Of a stretch of 7,617 nucleotides of DNA, positions 1 through 5,257 are shown one piece after another. This DNA comes from a bacterium. GTDB taxonomy: Bacteria > UBA9089 > JASEGY01. The notes below the pieces were generated by a model. It saw only the letters and a list, made by a program, of their open reading frames with translations. It did not search any database and was not told the origin of the DNA. The position numbers and the translations under genes are program-made. The stretch lies in assembly GCA_030019105.1 (NCBI GenBank), contig JASEGY010000158.1:1-7617 (forward strand). Direction: 5' to 3'. Position 1 is the first letter of the stretch, and the number at the start of each line of letters is the position of its first letter.

Positions 1-90
1 TATAATCTGTTGGGGATCCACTAATATCCCTTTATTGGGAGGAGTATATGCACATATTAAAAAGATAGAGGGCCATCTGTCGGCGAAGGA

Positions 91-149
91 GTTTGTGGGG
101 GATGAAATGGGATTCCGCTACGCTCCATCCCATTTCATCCCCCACAAAC
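91..149. repeat. Long perfect inverted repeat (22-bp stem, 15-nt loop)
   Basis: The arms 91-112 and 128-149 are exact reverse complements, starting GTTTGTGGGGGATG on the left. The loop is 113-127. There is no T-run on either side, so it is not a standard intrinsic terminator. Its length and perfection suggest a palindromic mobile unit (REP-like or the relic of a small element) or a recently formed inverted duplication. No family was recognised. Confidence 0.8.
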
Positions 150-271
150 ATCCACCTTAACGCTATTTGTCTGCTCTTTTCTGAGGTCAAAATAAGAAAG
201 GCCTCCTGCAATAATTTTGAAAAAGAAGTAGACAAACTGCCGGATGAGTTGTATAATTTAACCTAGAAAAA

Positions 272-316
272 GTGGGGAATAAATCTGAAACTGAGGTGGG
301 GAATAAATCTGAAACT
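272..316. repeat. Short tandem direct repeat, 21 nt x 2
   Basis: The same 21 nt (GTGGGGAATAAATCTGAAAC plus T) occur at 272-292 and 296-316, separated by 3 nt, giving a 24-bp period. Spaced short repeats like this often sit at transposon ends as transposase binding sites, but no transposase is present here and this role is a guess. Confidence 0.75.
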
Positions 317-329
317 CGACACGCAAGGC

Positions 330-408
330 TTAACTTGAATTTGAAATGAAATTCTTTAGTAATTTTTCCCTTTTTCCCATACTTTTCCATTTTTCCTTAT
401 TTACATCT
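330..408 (-). pseudogene. 3' exon of the intron-split basic protein gene
   Basis: This is the minus-strand sequence directly after the inferred 3' end of intron I. Joined to the 5' exon ending at 1126, the split codon GC|A becomes alanine. The frame then stays open for about 25 more residues rich in lysine (DVNKEKWKSMGKREKLL and so on) to a TAA at 332-330. The lysine-rich character matches the upstream exon, so the two pieces plausibly form the C-terminus of one protein after splicing. In AT-rich DNA an open run of this length can arise by chance, so the link is an inference. Confidence 0.4.
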
Positions 409-1125
409 GTAGAGTAGAGCACTGGCGCAGTAAGGTTTTCGGTGCACGCATCTACTAATCTCCTATTTCCATCGCCCCCTCATCAAACCATGCGTGAAGT
501 TTTCCCTCATACGGCTTTCCGATAACCGCTCATCTTAAAGCATTCATCTATTCAGATTTGGCTTTAAGGTATATCTTCCTTTAGAGTTCCTGAACTATCC
601 GTAGCTTATAGGTTATTCACCAGTCTACTGTCCCTCCCTCTGCCAAAAACATCGGTTAAAGCAGAATCCCTTCGCTCATATAGGTTTATGTTGTTCCTAT
701 TTTCATCGCTACTATGAACTCCTCCGACTGCCCCTTATACACTCTGTCATTTCGGTCTCTGCCTTATAGACAAAGCTCTTAGCATAAGAGGCTCTCCCAA
801 GTTCCCTTCAAACTCTTTCTAAACATACCACCCCTGATACCCCGAAGAAAATCTATCCTGCCCGTGTCTATTCCTTCAGATAGATTATTGACTTCGTCCA
901 CCGTTCACAGGCTCGTCTTTCTCAACTAAGTTTACGAGGCTACATATAGGTTCATTTTCGTTACGGTCTGCTTGTTCGTCTCTCCCGCCTATAGCGGAAT
1001 TTGTCAGGTGGCTTCAACCCTACAGATTACTCCATGAGATTGCACCTCAAACTACACGGCTAACAGACAATTACCGTGACTGACACTTTTCAGTCAGTTA
1101 GGTTTCAAAAAGCTTATCTTGGCAC
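409..1125 (-). mobile_element. Group II intron I, ribozyme only (no reverse transcriptase)
   Basis: A 717-nt element on the minus strand has the landmarks of a bacterial group II intron. The 5' end is GTGCCAAGATAAG. The interior contains motifs typical of domain I, such as GAGACGAAC and CCGTAACGAAAATGAAC. A 34-nt domain V at 517-484 starts AAGCCGTATGAGG, with the catalytic AGC triad and a GAAA loop. The 3' end is CTCTACTCTAC at 419-409. No open frame of useful size lies inside, so it is an ORF-less intron and could move only with a maturase supplied in trans. A hairpin (6-bp arms, 1146-1141 with 1132-1127) lies one base before the insertion point. Upstream stem-loops of this kind are typical target features for group IIC introns. 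The 5' boundary is reliable to within a few bases, and the 3' boundary rests on the CTCTACTCTAC consensus. Confidence 0.75.
484..517 (-). ncRNA. Domain V of group II intron I
   Basis: This 34-nt hairpin is the catalytic core of the ribozyme. It pairs AGCCGTATGAGG with ACTTCACGCATGGTTT around a GAAA tetraloop. The AGC triad that binds catalytic metal is intact. A domain VI-like segment and the 3' splice site follow down to 409. Confidence 0.8.
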
Positions 1126-1319
1126 GCGAGCGGTTTCTTACGCTCGGTTACTACCTTACGCCTGAGTGTTTTACAACTCCGAGCACTACCTTGACGCCTG
1201 ACTGCTTTTTCAGCCTTGAGTACTATCTTACGCTTGACCGTATTCTTACGCTTATTTACTATCTTACGCCTGCCGGGTTTCACCTTCACACCGGCTGCAC
1301 CTTCGCCGCTTGGTTTCAC
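1126..1319 (-). pseudogene. 5' exon of a Lys/Arg-rich basic protein gene, truncated and frameshifted
   Basis: The minus-strand frame reads about 65 residues rich in Lys, Arg, Ala and Val (for example VKVKPGRRKIVNKRKN and KRKIVLKAEKAVRRQ), then runs into intron I. The composition resembles the basic tails of histone H1-like or other nucleic-acid-binding proteins, but no family can be named. A second copy of the LKAEK repeat (RRKIALKAEK) lies upstream at 1364-1327 in a different frame with a stop just before it, so the gene has at least one frameshift. No start codon with a ribosome site is visible. Only a GTG at 1319 opens the frame. The sequence begins right after attC-2, so this is probably the truncated body of a former cassette. 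Confidence 0.4.
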
Positions 1320-1364
1320 CTTCGCTCCTGGCTGTTTTCTCAGCCTTGAGTGCTATCTTACGCC
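1197..1364. repeat. Degenerate direct repeats in the basic protein remnant
   Basis: A 38-bp unit at 1197-1234 recurs at 1327-1364 with 5 mismatches, 130 bp apart. Shorter CTTACGC units are scattered between and around them. On the minus strand these units encode repeated RK[IV].LKAEK segments, so the repetition is mostly internal protein repetition. Confidence 0.7.
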
Positions 1365-1385
1365 TGAGTAATCACTTACGCAAGA

Positions 1386-1516
1386 GGCTAACGACTGAGC
1401 TCACCTGCCCAAAACCTTTGGTAGATAACGGTGGATGAACCACTAAGCTTTGATAGCAGTATAACCTATCAAAAAACCCCGAGCGGTTTTGGGTCAGGTG
1501 CAGCGACTGGTTAGGC
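1386..1516 (-). other. Integron attC site, long form (attC-2)
   Basis: Read on the minus strand, it begins with R'' GCCTAAC (1516-1510), which matches RYYYAAC exactly, and ends with R' GTTAGCC (1392-1386), one base off GTTRRRY. L'' (GCTGCACC) pairs with L' (GGTGAGC) except for one extra G in L''. This is the extrahelical base that gives an attC its direction. The short CAGT/TCAG spacer between the boxes does not pair cleanly, as expected. The ~90-bp variable loop contains nested inverted repeats: AAAACC with GGTTTT and TTTGATAG with CTATCAAA. The length and layout recall the long repeats of chromosomal superintegrons. The extra base puts the left half beside the 2336-1617 gene, so the site belongs to that cassette. 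Confidence 0.8.
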
Positions 1517-1564
1517 AAATTGCTTTTTAAGTCAGAAATTAATCAAAAACTCAACAACATCCAT

Positions 1565-1668
1565 TTAATATTCACCCGCAGATTGCTCGGGTACACATTC
1601 ACCTCTCTCTGTCAAATTAATATTCACCCGCAGATTGCTCGGGTACACATTCACCTCTCTCTGTCAAA
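1565..1668. repeat. 52-bp perfect tandem duplication over a gene end
   Basis: Bases 1565-1616 and 1617-1668 are identical. The unit contains the last 17 codons and stop of the minus-strand 239-aa gene. Because the unit begins at the stop codon, the protein is unchanged and the second copy lies beyond the stop as untranslated sequence. The identity of the copies indicates a recent slippage or duplication event. Confidence 0.95.
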
Positions 1669-2336
1669 ACTCGCCGAATGGCTTCAAATGCCTCATCTCT
1701 CCATTCTTCCCTATTGTTTTCATTCCATATTTCAAGCAATTCTTGGGTGCTCTTTTCTCTCATCTTAGTTTGTATACTTTCGGCCGTTGCTTCATCTATC
1801 TTAGATGAGGGTAATGTTTCAATACTATCTCCTTTCCACTGGTGCAACAGTGTAGCGAAAGACTCAGCAGTATGTGGATTTTTATATCTATGGGTAGTTA
1901 AAAACCCAGTGACTGCCGTTTCGCTTGGGATGGTCCATGTGATTACTTCGGCCTGTTTCCCTTTTTTGGGTGTGTAGGTTACTTTGAGGGTCGGTGACTT
2001 AATAAGCAGGCCTTTTTGACCAACCTCGATACTTAGTACGTCTTTAGGTTCAAGAGAAAGTACTATTCCTTTTTCATCATACCTACCATATACCAATCTT
2101 TTATTTGTTAAGATGAGCTTGCCTTCAAGAGCGGAGCCTGCTGCTGTAAATCCGCCAAGTGTTATATCACGGGTTTTTCCGTACATTTCACCTATCCGTG
2201 TCTCCCCAGCTTCTACTTTAATTCCCTTAGGTTCCTTAATAGCTTTTCGTCCCATACGAGCCGCAATGATGATAATTATAGCAGCGAGGACGAATGCAGC
2301 TATGGTTACTATACTATTTATTATATCCGCTGTCAT
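1617..2336 (-). CDS. Membrane-anchored protein with a PH/GRAM-like domain (cassette gene)
   Basis: A 239-residue protein. It starts with a single hydrophobic segment (about residues 8-25, a run of A/I/V) followed by basic residues, consistent with an N-terminal anchor and a cytoplasmic body. Residues ~40-150 include GKLILTNKRLVYGRYDEKG and a string of beta-rich segments. They resemble bacterial PH/GRAM-like domains, where 'L.LTNKRL.Y' is a recurring motif. A helical C-terminal part carries STQELLEIWNENNREEW and AFEAIRRVLTERG, a segment I recognise from other small bacterial proteins without a known function. The ATG at 2336 is preferred over the GTG at 2345 because GGAGGTGA lies 5 nt before it. 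The gene ends 101 bp before attC-2. The substrate or partner is unknown. Confidence 0.8.
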   Translation of the reverse strand: MTADIINSIVTIAAFVLAAIIIIIAARMGRKAIKEPKGIKVEAGETRIGEMYGKTRDITLGGFTAAGSALEGKLILTNKRLVYGRYDEKGIVLSLEPKDVLSIEVGQKGLLIKSPTLKVTYTPKKGKQAEVITWTIPSETAVTGFLTTHRYKNPHTAESFATLLHQWKGDSIETLPSSKIDEATAESIQTKMREKSTQELLEIWNENNREEWRDEAFEAIRRVLTERGECVPEQSAGEY

Positions 2337-2340
2337 TATT

Positions 2341-2349
2341 ATCACCTCC
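2341..2349 (-). promoter_or_regulatory. Strong ribosome binding site for the 239-aa protein
   Basis: GGAGGTGAT on the minus strand lies about 5 nt before the ATG at 2336-2334 and decides that start over the upstream in-frame GTG, which overlaps the site itself. Confidence 0.75.
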
Positions 2350-2392
2350 GTTATTCAACCTTCTTTTATTGTTGTTTGATCATCATCCTGAT

Positions 2393-2455
2393 TCTTAACG
2401 TCTAAGCTAAGGGACGCGGCGTTTCGCCGCGTCCTGCTTGAGCGAGATATTAGGT
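2393..2455 (-). other. Degenerate attC site (attC-1)
   Basis: On the minus strand it begins ACCTAAT (2455-2449, one base off RYYYAAC) and ends GTTAAGA (2399-2393, one base off GTTRRRY). Between them is a near-perfect GC-rich stem (GGACGCGGCG / CGCCGCGTCC) flanked by TCAAGC and GCTTAG. This is the arrangement of short aadA-type attC sites. The stop codon of the upstream gene (2452-2450) lies inside R'', as in many cassettes. Both core boxes have a mismatch at the outer base, and R'' does not match the 5' core of its own cassette, so it may no longer be active. A hairpin acting only in mRNA decay or termination is the alternative, but there is no T-run. Confidence 0.6.
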
Positions 2456-2896
2456 AATTTTAATGTTGTCCTGCTTATTTTTCTGGTCAATTCTGTTTTG
2501 TTGCACTATGAGTAGAACTCCAATTGATAAAAAAGTCAGTGCAATGACAAAGGACACAATGGGTGCAATCCACCCGGTTCGTACCTCCAAACCACTACCC
2601 TTTGCAAAAATCCAAGAAAAAGTGACCAAAATAAACCAGCCTCCGAGAATGGTCGAAATAATCCCCAAAAGAACCTTTTTGCGTTTCCAGTCCCACAAAA
2701 ATAAACCTAACAAAAGGAAGAGAATTCCCGGAAGTAGAAGCAATCCTAACATTAGTAGACCACTACGGATAGGATTCGGGGGAGCAAAAACCAAGAAAAG
2801 TCCCAGGGACATCTGTATACTCATTGCAAGGCATAACCCCCCTAAGCTGAGAAAAACAATACCTATAACTCTTTTGAGTATATCTTTGGCTGACAT
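2450..2896 (-). CDS. Four-helix integral membrane protein, first cassette gene
   Basis: A 148-residue protein of unknown family. It has four hydrophobic segments, at about residues 10-35, 44-68, 74-96 and 108-129. A WDWKRKK turn follows the second. A charged, asparagine/lysine-rich tail ends the protein. It should lie in the inner membrane. No catalytic motif is visible. It is the first gene after attI: only 41 nt separate the attI core from the ATG, with GGAG (within AAAGGAGAAG) correctly spaced upstream. Transcription would come from the Pc-like promoter at 2988-2960. The stop codon lies within the R'' box of attC-1. Small membrane proteins of unknown role are common integron cassette contents. 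Confidence 0.8.
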   Translation of the reverse strand: MSAKDILKRVIGIVFLSLGGLCLAMSIQMSLGLFLVFAPPNPIRSGLLMLGLLLLPGILFLLLGLFLWDWKRKKVLLGIISTILGGWFILVTFSWIFAKGSGLEVRTGWIAPIVSFVIALTFLSIGVLLIVQQNRIDQKNKQDNIKIT

Positions 2897-2930
2897 GGTT
2901 AACTTCTCCTTTACTAATAATCAAAATTCC

Positions 2931-2937
2931 GCCTAAC
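2931..2937 (-). other. attI core recombination site
   Basis: GTTAGGC on the minus strand matches the GTTRRRY core, where IntI cuts between G and TT. It lies on the 5' side of intI, downstream of the outward-reading promoter, with the first cassette gene starting 35 nt further on. That is the exact geometry of attI joined to cassette one. The same heptamer closes the attC of the vapBC cassette at 4302-4296. Confidence 0.75.
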
Positions 2938-2959
2938 ATATTATTAAGCAGTTTTCTGG

Positions 2960-2988
2960 ATAATATCAGAATTTTTTGGCCCCGTCAA
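2960..2988 (-). promoter_or_regulatory. Cassette promoter (Pc) candidate
   Basis: The minus strand has TTGACG (2988-2983), a 17-bp spacer and TATTAT (2965-2960). The predicted start, near 2953, is just upstream of the attI core, so transcripts would read the first cassette genes. Position and quality fit a sigma-70 Pc promoter. Confidence 0.75.
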
Positions 2989-3012
2989 GAAAATAAAAAA
3001 TACTTCTTGACG
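2983..3012. repeat. Inverted repeat joining the two divergent -35 boxes
   Basis: CGTCAAGAA (2983-2991) and TTCTTGACG (3004-3012) are exact reverse complements 12 bp apart. Each arm contains the TTGACG -35 box of one of the two divergent promoters, so a dimeric regulator bound here would affect both. It does not resemble a LexA box. Confidence 0.75.
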
Positions 3013-3035
3013 TAACTACTTAAGTTTATTATAAT
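3007..3035 (+). promoter_or_regulatory. intI promoter
   Basis: TTGACG (3007-3012) and TATAAT (3030-3035) are separated by exactly 17 bp, a near-consensus sigma-70 promoter. It reads into intI, whose ATG is at 3091. The expected transcript start is near 3042. Confidence 0.8.
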
Positions 3036-3090
3036 TGATTCTTGGATAATATACCTTCCGTCATGTTAGCCAGTTTCTGTTTAACATACT

Positions 3091-4166
3091 ATGCTCAAAA
3101 TACCGGATAATATTTTAGTTCAATATGAGGCCATCCTTACAAAAAAAGGATTGGCTGTCTCTGTTCACTCTGATTATAAAAAATGGCTTCGGTACTTTTT
3201 GGATTTTTGCGGTAAATACCCCGTGCCGGCTTCCAGGTCGGAGCGGGTGCGCTTATTTATCGAAAAGCTGCGGGAAAAGAAGCAGACACCGGACCAGCAA
3301 AAACAAGCCGGCCATGCCATATCTCTTTATTTTGAGTCAATACGAGCTCGATTGGAACCTACCCCTGCCATAGTGGACCAAACCCTGCCTGTGCCTGTCA
3401 ATACGAAAACAACACTAAGGAAAACAATACCTTGCTGTTTATTTTTCGGCATATTTTCAAGAAGGACTTCGGAGATCACCGGGATGTACCCCGGGCGAAA
3501 AGATCAAAATATATACCCGTGGTACTTTCCCGAAAGGAAATAGACGCTGTTTTAAAGTATCTCAACTATCCCTTTGATCTTGTGGTTAAATTGCTGTACG
3601 GATGCGGCCTCAGGTTATTCGAATGTCTGCAACTGCGAGTAAAAGATTTCAATTTCGATGCCAAAATTCTTACGATCCACGGAAAGGGGAAAAAGGACCG
3701 AACCGTGCCTATTCCGCGGATAATCGTATCTGAACTAACGGGCCAGATTGAAGCTGTGAGCAAACTCCATGACCAGGATCTCGCGGCAGGCTATACAGGC
3801 GTTTTTCTCGACAACTTGCTCGAAAAGAAATATCCCTCCGCCGCGAAGGATTTCTCCTGGCAGTGGTTCTTTCCGCAAAAGACGCTTACCCCGATTCCGG
3901 GCACAAAAGATCTCCGCCGGTATCATCTTCATGAAACGCATGTTCAGGAAGCCCTTTATGAAGCGGTCCGGCGGGCCAAGCTTACCAAGCGCGTCACCTC
4001 CCACACCTTCCGCCACAGTTTTGCCACTCATCTTTTGCAGGCGAATTACGACATTCGGACAATCCAGGAGCTTCTCGGCCACAGCGACGTGAAGACCACG
4101 ATGATCTATACTCACTGCGTACCGAGCAGGACAGTGAAAGAGTCCAAAAGTCCGCTGGATTTTTGA
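3091..4166 (+). pseudogene. Integron integrase, frameshifted and internally deleted
   Basis: A tyrosine recombinase of the integron-integrase (IntI) class. Frame 1 (3091 to ~3414) carries an N-terminal helical domain (YKKWLRYFLDFCGKYP, then a run to SLYFE) and a Pro-rich linker. Frame 2 (from ~3411) resumes inside the protein at NNTLLFIFRHIFKKDFGD and continues to the C-terminus. The frame-2 part keeps all catalytic residues: Arg in GCGLRLFE, Lys in HGKGKKDR, H-x-x-R in SHTFRHSF, His in LLGHSD and Tyr in MIYTH. It also has the IntI-specific insert (KKYPSAAKDFSWQWFFPQ) and the usual C-terminal SPLDF. Related integrases of this long type, as I recall them, have a second core-binding domain between linker and NTLLF. 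About 80 residues of it appear to be missing. Both defects should inactivate the enzyme. No ribosome site is visible before the ATG. Confidence 0.88.
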
Positions 4167-4295
4167 TGTTCTTCGATGTTCTCTTAAGAAAATCAGGTGT
4201 CAAGTTTCAAATTTAATTGATAGGAATTTTGATTTTAGGGCAATTCGGAAGAAGTGTTATAGAAATGTCCCCTCAGAAAGATTAGTGCGCTGTTT

Positions 4296-4415
4296 GCCTA
4301 ACGAGAAAATTACCTGCCCAAAACCCCAGCAGATAAAGCGTGGATAAATCACTAAACTTTGATAGGGTACAGAACTTCGAAAAACTACAGACTGTTGGCG
4401 GTCAGGAGGTGCGAG
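4296..4415 (-). other. 3' part of the vapBC attC (attC-4), split by intron II
   Basis: The minus strand after intron II continues TCGCACCTCCTGACC, runs through a variable region very similar to that of attC-2 (shared CTGCCCAAAACC, GTGGAT and CTTTGATAG on the plus strand), and ends at R' GTTAGGC (4302-4296), a perfect GTTRRRY. The matching 5' part is at 5911-5898. L' is worn compared with attC-2. Confidence 0.7.
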
Positions 4416-4455
4416 TGAGGTAGGTACAGCCAGTTACCCGAACTGCCCCCTCTCA

Positions 4456-4488
4456 GATCCCGGCGTGCGGAATTACCGCACCGGGCTC
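4456..4488 (-). ncRNA. Domain V of group II intron II
   Basis: GAGCCCGGTGCGG pairs with CCGCACGCCGGGATC around a short loop, with the AGC triad at the foot of the stem. It marks the catalytic core and shows that the 3' end of the intron survived the deletion of the reverse transcriptase. Confidence 0.85.
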
Positions 4489-4539
4489 CCCGAGACATCT
4501 CGCTTGCGCACTGACATGTTTTGATCTGCGCATCATTCC

Positions 4540-5257
4540 GTTATCACCCCTGTCATTAATACGTTCCTCAAGCATTCGAAGCATCCATTCGTGGTCTATA
4601 TTGTCAAAGAACCCTCGAATGTCTGCCTCGCTGACCCACTCATACCCCTCAAACCGCAGTTGGCGATTTAAATTCCCTATTGCCTGATGCGTGACTAACA
4701 AAAACGCCTAAAGTTTTGGCCCTGACTCGAAGAAATCCGAGCCCCATCGGCTCGCCGACAAGCGATGCTACGCAATCCGCAGAAGCATCTGACTGAAATC
4801 CTGCAAAGGTGGCGTGATCCATGACTTTAGGTAATGTTGTTAATCACGGCCTGATGAATGTTTCTTTGAGGACGATAACCATAGCTAAAATCCTCAAAAT
4901 CCGCCTCATAGATGGCAATAAGAATTCGTGCCACTGCTGTCTGTACGAGTTTATCCTCCACCGTTGGCAGGCCCAATGGACGCATCTTGCACGGTGATTT
5001 CAGGATATATATACTCGCTTGATGTAGGGTGGGCGATAGCGTTTCTCCTTGAGACGTTGAACCAAATCCTTGATATTGGCTTCAAGGTCTTTCTCATACT
5101 CCTCAAGGCTTACTTCATCAATCCCTGGCGCCTTGTCCCGCTTTAGATAGCGGAAACACTCTCGCAGGAACTCTTCGTTTAGACAACCATAGAGATTGCC
5201 AAACTTGTAATGCGGATCTTTACATGCCCTCTTTGCTATTCCCACAAGTAGAGGTTC
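4540..5257 (-). pseudogene. Group II intron reverse transcriptase/maturase, broken
   Basis: Three pieces in order on the minus strand. First, 5257-5003 holds the N-terminal RT segment (FGNLYGCLNEEFLRECF, DKAPGIDEVSLEEYE, RYRPPYIKRVYI). Second, after a frameshift near 5003, ~5002-4849 reads KMRPLGLPTVEDKLVQ, then IYEADFEDFSYGYRPQR. Third, 4689-4540 reads IGNLNRQLRFEGYEW, then ADIRGFFDNIDHEWMLRML. A MITE-like insertion separates pieces two and three. If it is removed, the frame rejoins as YGYRPQRNIHQAIGNL. After EERINDR the protein is replaced by domain IV/V sequence, so the YADD catalytic motif, the maturase X domain and any DNA-binding or endonuclease domains are gone. Intact relatives have about 400-600 residues. 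This one cannot be active. Confidence 0.88.
4682..4856. mobile_element. MITE-like element with 8-bp target duplication
   Basis: A 159-bp element (4690-4848) has imperfect ~25-bp terminal inverted repeats. The left begins CGTGACTAAC and contains GCCTAAAGT. The right contains ACTTTAGG and ends GTTAATCACG. It is flanked by an exact 8-bp direct repeat GCCTGATG (4682-4689 and 4849-4856). Its removal with one copy of the duplication restores the reverse transcriptase frame (HQA occurs twice, once on each side), which proves insertion. It encodes no protein, and its interior has a small hairpin (CGAGCC / GGCTCG). The parent transposase family is not recognised. An 8-bp duplication narrows the choice but does not settle it. 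Confidence 0.85.

Larger units (their letters stand above)
1..408. other. Stretch without a convincing gene, left of intron I
   Basis: No gene is supportable here. The stretch holds a perfect long hairpin (91-149), a 21-nt direct repeat (272-316) and, on the minus strand, the 3' exon of the intron-split basic protein gene (408-330). A plus-strand frame ending at the TAG at 264-266 reads like a short protein tail (FEKEVDKLPDELYNLT). It could be the last codons of a gene truncated by the hairpin element, but it has no start, ribosome site or recognisable family. Confidence 0.5.

Noticed and set aside
91..316. CRISPR array from hairpin plus direct repeats
   Set aside because: The two repeats are only 3 nt apart, there are no spacers, and no cas gene is present.
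409..1125. Reverse transcriptase inside intron I
   Set aside because: No frame on the minus strand carries RT motifs or is long enough. The length matches a ribozyme alone.
1119..1349. Plus-strand open frame of 76 codons with repeated YYLT segments
   Set aside because: It is the antisense of the repetitive basic protein remnant, and its repetition is inherited from that strand. It has no ribosome site.
2411..2434. GC-rich hairpin GGACGCGGCG / CGCCGCGTCC read as an intrinsic terminator
   Set aside because: No T-run follows on either strand, and it sits between attC-like core boxes with the right spacing, so a worn attC explains more.
2463..2936. Plus-strand open frame of 157 codons
   Set aside because: It is antisense to the membrane protein gene, which has a proper ribosome site, four hydrophobic segments and a cassette context. 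The plus frame has no family resemblance.
3065..3085. GTTAGCC and GTTTAAC near the intI start as a second attI-type core
   Set aside because: Both fit or nearly fit the short core consensus, but they lie between the promoter and start codon on the wrong side of Pc. Such heptamers are common by chance, so no site is claimed.
2940..3090. LexA box upstream of intI
   Set aside because: No CTGT-N8-ACAG sequence overlaps the promoter. The only symmetric element is the CGTCAAGAA inverted repeat.
4690..4848. Structured RNA or riboswitch within the MITE-like element
   Set aside because: A small hairpin is visible, but no known riboswitch core could be matched. The inverted ends and target duplication explain the segment.
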